NCBI GenBank assembly: GCA_017353825.1
Contig: JAFMSC010000163.1
Coordinates: 1 to 8,361, forward strand
Source of the DNA: Hyphomicrobiaceae bacterium
Lineage (GTDB): Bacteria; Pseudomonadota; Alphaproteobacteria; Rhizobiales; Hyphomicrobiaceae
Length of the DNA: 8,361 nucleotides
Direction of reading: 5' to 3'
Shown here: positions 7,626-8,361 of the stretch, one piece after another
Layout of the letters: each line of letters starts with the position of its first letter
How positions within the stretch are numbered: position 1 is the first letter of the stretch
Notes under the pieces: generated by a model
What the model was told of the DNA's origin: nothing
Seen by the model: only the letters and a program-made list of their open reading frames with translations
The model's database searches: none
Translations under genes and position numbers: made by a program

Positions 7626-8361
7626 GTGGACCGGACCCTGAAGACGGATCTGAAGCAGCTGGTGCTCGCCGAGGCGCGGGCGGTGGGGTTTGCGGCGGCG
7701 CACGTCACCGCGCCCTCCGCCATCGGTCATCTGCAGGCAGAGCGCTTGGCCGCGTTCTTGCGCGATGGGTGGTACGGGGACATGGGTTGGATGGCCGCCA
7801 CGGCTGCTCGGCGTGAGCATCCGCTGGCGTTGTGGCCACGGGCGCGGTCCATCATCATGCTGGGCATGAGCTACACGCCCGAGGGCGACCCGCTGGCGGT
7901 GCTGGCGGAGCGCCGGCGCGGCGCCATCTCGTGCTATGCGCAGTCCCGCGATTACCATGACGTCGTCAAGGCTGGCCTCAAGCGCGTGGCGGCGGCGTTG
8001 GCACAAGCCAGCGGCGCCGAGGTGAAGGTGTTCGTTGATACCGCCCCACTGATGGAGAAGCCGCTGGCCGAGGCGGCGGGGCTCGGCTGGCAGGGCAAGC
8101 ACACGAACCTCGTCTCGCGCGAGCACGGCTCGTGGTTGTTCCTCGGCGCCATCCTCACCACGGCGGAGCTGGAGCCTGACGCGCCGGAGGCGGACCATTG
8201 CGGCAGCTGCCGACGCTGCCTCGACGTGTGCCCGACCGACGCGTTCCCTGCCCCATATCAGCTCGACCCGCGCCGCTGCATCTCCTACCTCACCATCGAG
8301 CACAAAGGCCACATCGCCCCCGAGCTGCGTAAACCCATGGGCAACCGCGTGTTCGGCTGCG
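7626..8361 (+). CDS. queG: Epoxyqueuosine reductase QueG, 3' truncated by window edge
   Basis: QueG reduces epoxyqueuosine to queuosine at the wobble position of GUN-anticodon tRNAs, using cobalamin and two [4Fe-4S] clusters in the cytoplasm. The frame is open to the window end and 245 residues are visible of a family usually about 340-390 long. Hallmarks are GWYGDMGWM (48-56), the catalytic-acid motif VDTAPLMEKPLAE (137-149, Asp138), GLGWQGKHTNL (152-162), and the first ferredoxin-type cysteine set CGSCRRCLDVCP (Cys192, 195, 198, 202). Cys218 and the last complete codon, Cys245 in FGC, belong to the second cluster. GTG at 7626 (MDRTLKTDLKQ) is chosen because it gives a normal N-terminus, but no strong Shine-Dalgarno precedes it and the frame is open further upstream, so the start is uncertain. 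It follows the mutase on the same strand and may be read through from it. The mutase is also a cobalamin enzyme. Confidence 0.95.
   Translation, partial: MDRTLKTDLKQLVLAEARAVGFAAAHVTAPSAIGHLQAERLAAFLRDGWYGDMGWMAATAARREHPLALWPRARSIIMLGMSYTPEGDPLAVLAERRRGAISCYAQSRDYHDVVKAGLKRVAAALAQASGAEVKVFVDTAPLMEKPLAEAAGLGWQGKHTNLVSREHGSWLFLGAILTTAELEPDAPEADHCGSCRRCLDVCPTDAFPAPYQLDPRRCISYLTIEHKGHIAPELRKPMGNRVFGC

Noticed and set aside
7590..8312. Open minus-strand frame of about 240 codons at the right end
   Set aside because: It is antisense to queG, whose motifs (VDTAP, CGSCRRCLDVCP) are unmistakable on the + strand.

Overview
The window is GC-rich chromosomal DNA that looks alphaproteobacterial (Hyphomicrobiales/Rhodospirillales-like). 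This rests on the pdxA-rsmA gene pair with an ATGA overlap, an SSB ending in DDEIPF, the sequence style of RsmA and QueG, and direct-repeat GTTC-N7-GTTC sites of the alphaproteobacterial LexA type upstream of ssb. No phage, IS, CRISPR, tRNA or rRNA was seen. Coding density is high and no gap exceeds about 280 bases.

Layout, left to right. (1) The 3' part of pdxA (vitamin B6 synthesis) runs into rsmA/ksgA (16S rRNA dimethylation), both on +. (2) A convergent gap with a probable ssb terminator is followed by ssb on -, which has a strong Shine-Dalgarno, a 150-odd base leader, a good sigma70-like promoter and two LexA-type operators. (3) Divergent from ssb, on +, is a small two-helix membrane protein gene. 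It faces the next operon across a perfect 8-bp hairpin. (4) On -, two tandem paralogous amidohydrolase-family (ACMSD-like, Amidohydrolase_2) genes overlap by 4 bases and read leftward. (5) A 132-base divergent intergenic region is almost filled by an 84-base nested inverted-repeat element. (6) On + follow a full-length adenosylcobalamin-dependent methylmalonyl-CoA mutase and then queG (epoxyqueuosine reductase, also cobalamin-dependent), cut by the window end.

Most of the window is housekeeping: cofactor synthesis, ribosome maturation, DNA repair, propionyl-CoA/methylmalonyl-CoA metabolism and tRNA modification. The less ordinary content lies between genes. It comprises the doubled SOS-type operator of ssb, with a small membrane protein as divergent neighbour rather than the uvrA often found beside ssb, and the 84-base palindromic element between the amidohydrolase operon and the mutase. 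In that element the inner arms are interleaved, so it can form either a pseudoknot or mutually exclusive hairpins. I see no convincing wholly new multi-gene system. The intergenic element and the uncharacterised amidohydrolase pair are the best candidates for something undescribed.
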